Below, piece after piece: positions 55,184-56,795 of a DNA stretch of 56,795 nt (the stretch's first letter is position 1; each line of letters begins with the position of its first letter). Source of the stretch: Verrucomicrobiota bacterium (GTDB lineage Bacteria > Verrucomicrobiota > Verrucomicrobiia > Opitutales > JAKPNF01); assembly GCA_029548565.1 (NCBI GenBank), contig JAKPNF010000133.1, positions 1-56,795 on the forward strand. The letters are read 5' to 3'. Under the pieces are notes generated by a model. It had not been told where the DNA came from. It saw only the letters and a list, made by a program, of their open reading frames with translations, and ran no database searches. Position numbers and translations under genes: made by a program.

Positions 55184-56731
55184 ATGCGTATTGCCCTTTG
55201 CGTCTTTTTTGCCTGCGCTATGGCGAGTCTTTCCGCCGCGCTGCTGGACAGTTTTAAAATTAGCGACCCTGCGGCCTTTGACGCCGAGATGTTGCGCATT
55301 CGCGCGCAGATGAAAGGCGATCCCTACCGCCCCGTGTATCATTTTTTACCGCCGGCCGGTTGGTTCAACGACCCCAACGGGCCGATTTATTACAAGGGGC
55401 AGTATCATTTGTTTTACCAGTACAGCCCGCGCGATGCCGCCGACAGGCCGGTGCCCAAAGTCTGGGGCCACGCCGTCAGCGACGACATGCTTTATTGGAA
55501 AGACTTGCCGATCGCGCTGTGGGCGGACAGCCCGCACGACAAGGGCGGCGTGCTTTCCGGCAACACCTTCATCGACGACGAGGGCAACGTGCGCGCGCTT
55601 TACACGGGACGCGCCGGTGTGCTGGACGCCTCGGCAAAGCTGGCGATCAACGTGAGCGAGAAGTACGGGATTTTGGCCACCAGCACCGACGGCATGCGCA
55701 CCTGGACGAAAAAAATGGTGATGGACAAACACCCCTACGAGGGTTCGCCCGTGCATCACGACGCGCAGATTTGGAAAGACGATGGACTATGGTGGCAGCT
55801 CATCGGCGGAACTTGGCAGGGCAAGGGCACTGCCGTGCTCTGGAGTTCGCCCGACCTTGAGAACTGGACGTTTCGCAGCCGCATTTACGAGCCGCAAAGA
55901 ACCGGCAATTACTGGGAGCTGCCGTACCTGCTGCCCTACGGCGACAAGGATGTGCTGATGTATGGCCGCGGCACTTATTGGGTCGGCAAGTTCGACAAAA
56001 AGACCTTGAAGTTTACTCCCGATAACGAGACGCCCCAACTGCTCGACCCCAGCAGCGGCATCGTCTACGCGCCCAATTGCCACCTGACCGACGACAAGGG
56101 CGTAGGCGGCACTCAGCGGCGTTTCGTGCTGTCCTGGGTTTTCCAAGGCTCTCCGACGCAGGGATTCCCTTATTGGGAGGGACTCATGTGGCTGCCGCGC
56201 GTGATGGATTTGAAAAACGGGCGGCTCATTCAGGACGTCCCGCCCGAATTTGAAAAACTGCGCGGCATGCACGCGGGGGCGAAGGATCTTTTGATTGCCG
56301 AAAAACCCGTGCGCGTAAAAGGTGTCGAGGGCGACACGGTTGAATTAGACGTTGAATTCGACGTGGCGAACGCCACCGCAAAATTATTCGGTCTGAAGCT
56401 ACGCCTCTCTGAGGATGGCCAGCAGTATACCCGTGTTTACTACGACCGTGAAAAGGACATCCTGGGCATTGACGGCCCGATCGACTTCGGCCAGGACAGC
56501 CGCGGCCGCAAGCCCAAGCTTAGCAGCGGTCCCGCCCACGCGAAAGACCCCGGCAAGCTACGCTTGCGCGTGTTTCTAGACAAATCCGTCCTCGAAGTAA
56601 TCTACAACGGCCAATCACAAACCAAGCGTATCTACCCCGACAAGCTCGGCAAACAAATCGAATTCTTCGCCGAAGGCGGCGAGGCAAAAATCACCAAAGT
56701 GGACTGCTGGCAGATGAAGGCGGTTTGGTAA
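55184..56731 (+). CDS. Secreted GH32 glycoside hydrolase (levanase/fructan beta-fructosidase-like)
   Basis: Signal peptide; PVYHFLPPAGWFNDPNGPIYYKGQYHLFYQYSP, WGHAVSDDMLYWKDLPIAL, C-terminal beta-sandwich LDKSVLEVIYNG. Confidence 0.93.
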   Translation: MRIALCVFFACAMASLSAALLDSFKISDPAAFDAEMLRIRAQMKGDPYRPVYHFLPPAGWFNDPNGPIYYKGQYHLFYQYSPRDAADRPVPKVWGHAVSDDMLYWKDLPIALWADSPHDKGGVLSGNTFIDDEGNVRALYTGRAGVLDASAKLAINVSEKYGILATSTDGMRTWTKKMVMDKHPYEGSPVHHDAQIWKDDGLWWQLIGGTWQGKGTAVLWSSPDLENWTFRSRIYEPQRTGNYWELPYLLPYGDKDVLMYGRGTYWVGKFDKKTLKFTPDNETPQLLDPSSGIVYAPNCHLTDDKGVGGTQRRFVLSWVFQGSPTQGFPYWEGLMWLPRVMDLKNGRLIQDVPPEFEKLRGMHAGAKDLLIAEKPVRVKGVEGDTVELDVEFDVANATAKLFGLKLRLSEDGQQYTRVYYDREKDILGIDGPIDFGQDSRGRKPKLSSGPAHAKDPGKLRLRVFLDKSVLEVIYNGQSQTKRIYPDKLGKQIEFFAEGGEAKITKVDCWQMKAVW

Positions 56732-56760
56732 AAAGCACTGGTAAGATTTTTTGGAAAGCA

Positions 56761-56795
56761 AGAGATGCGGGGGAAAACCCTTTTTTTCAAAAAAG
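56761..56795 (+). repeat. Second, truncated copy of the AGAGATGCGGGGGAAA 3'-flanking repeat, cut by window edge
   Basis: AGAGATGCGGGGGAAAACCCTTTTTTT versus minus-strand AGAGATGCGGGGGAAACCCATTTTTT at 17783-17815. Confidence 0.65.

Overview
GC-rich bacterial chromosomal window. The gene content (PEP-CTERM proteins with C-terminal IPEPAA...RRR tails, sulfatases, glycoside hydrolases, Sel1/PepSY proteins) suggests a Verrucomicrobiota/Opitutae-like genome; that taxonomy is inference. It is mostly single-copy housekeeping genes: rbfA-nrnA-truB-ribF, phoH / pgpH-type HD / ybeY, cydAB, trxA, dus, aroK, dtd, an AAG-type glycosylase and topB. A compact heme operon (hemC-E-N-Y-H-X-A) is followed by a FecCD/ATPase transporter pair. 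Interspersed are secreted accessory genes: two sulfatases, GH2, GH32, an (alpha/alpha)6-type glycosidase, an esterase fusion, beta-helix/autotransporter-like PEP-CTERM proteins, and small secreted paralog pairs. I saw no rRNA, confident tRNA, CRISPR array, transposase or prophage. The most interesting unexplained signals are: (1) a hairpin-dense 0.6-kb intergenic island at 17.2-17.8 kb, with a 3'-end repeat that recurs at the window edge; (2) a three-arm element with mutually exclusive stems at 38430-38486, upstream of a sulfatase that splits the phoH/pgpH/ybeY block; (3) an A12 homopolymer at the topB 3' end that sets whether the protein stops or reads about 190 codons antisense into its neighbours; (4) a PEP-CTERM protein built of about 51-aa repeats; (5) repeated operator-like motifs in an AT-rich leader. 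No clear-cut new defence or mobile system was recognised.
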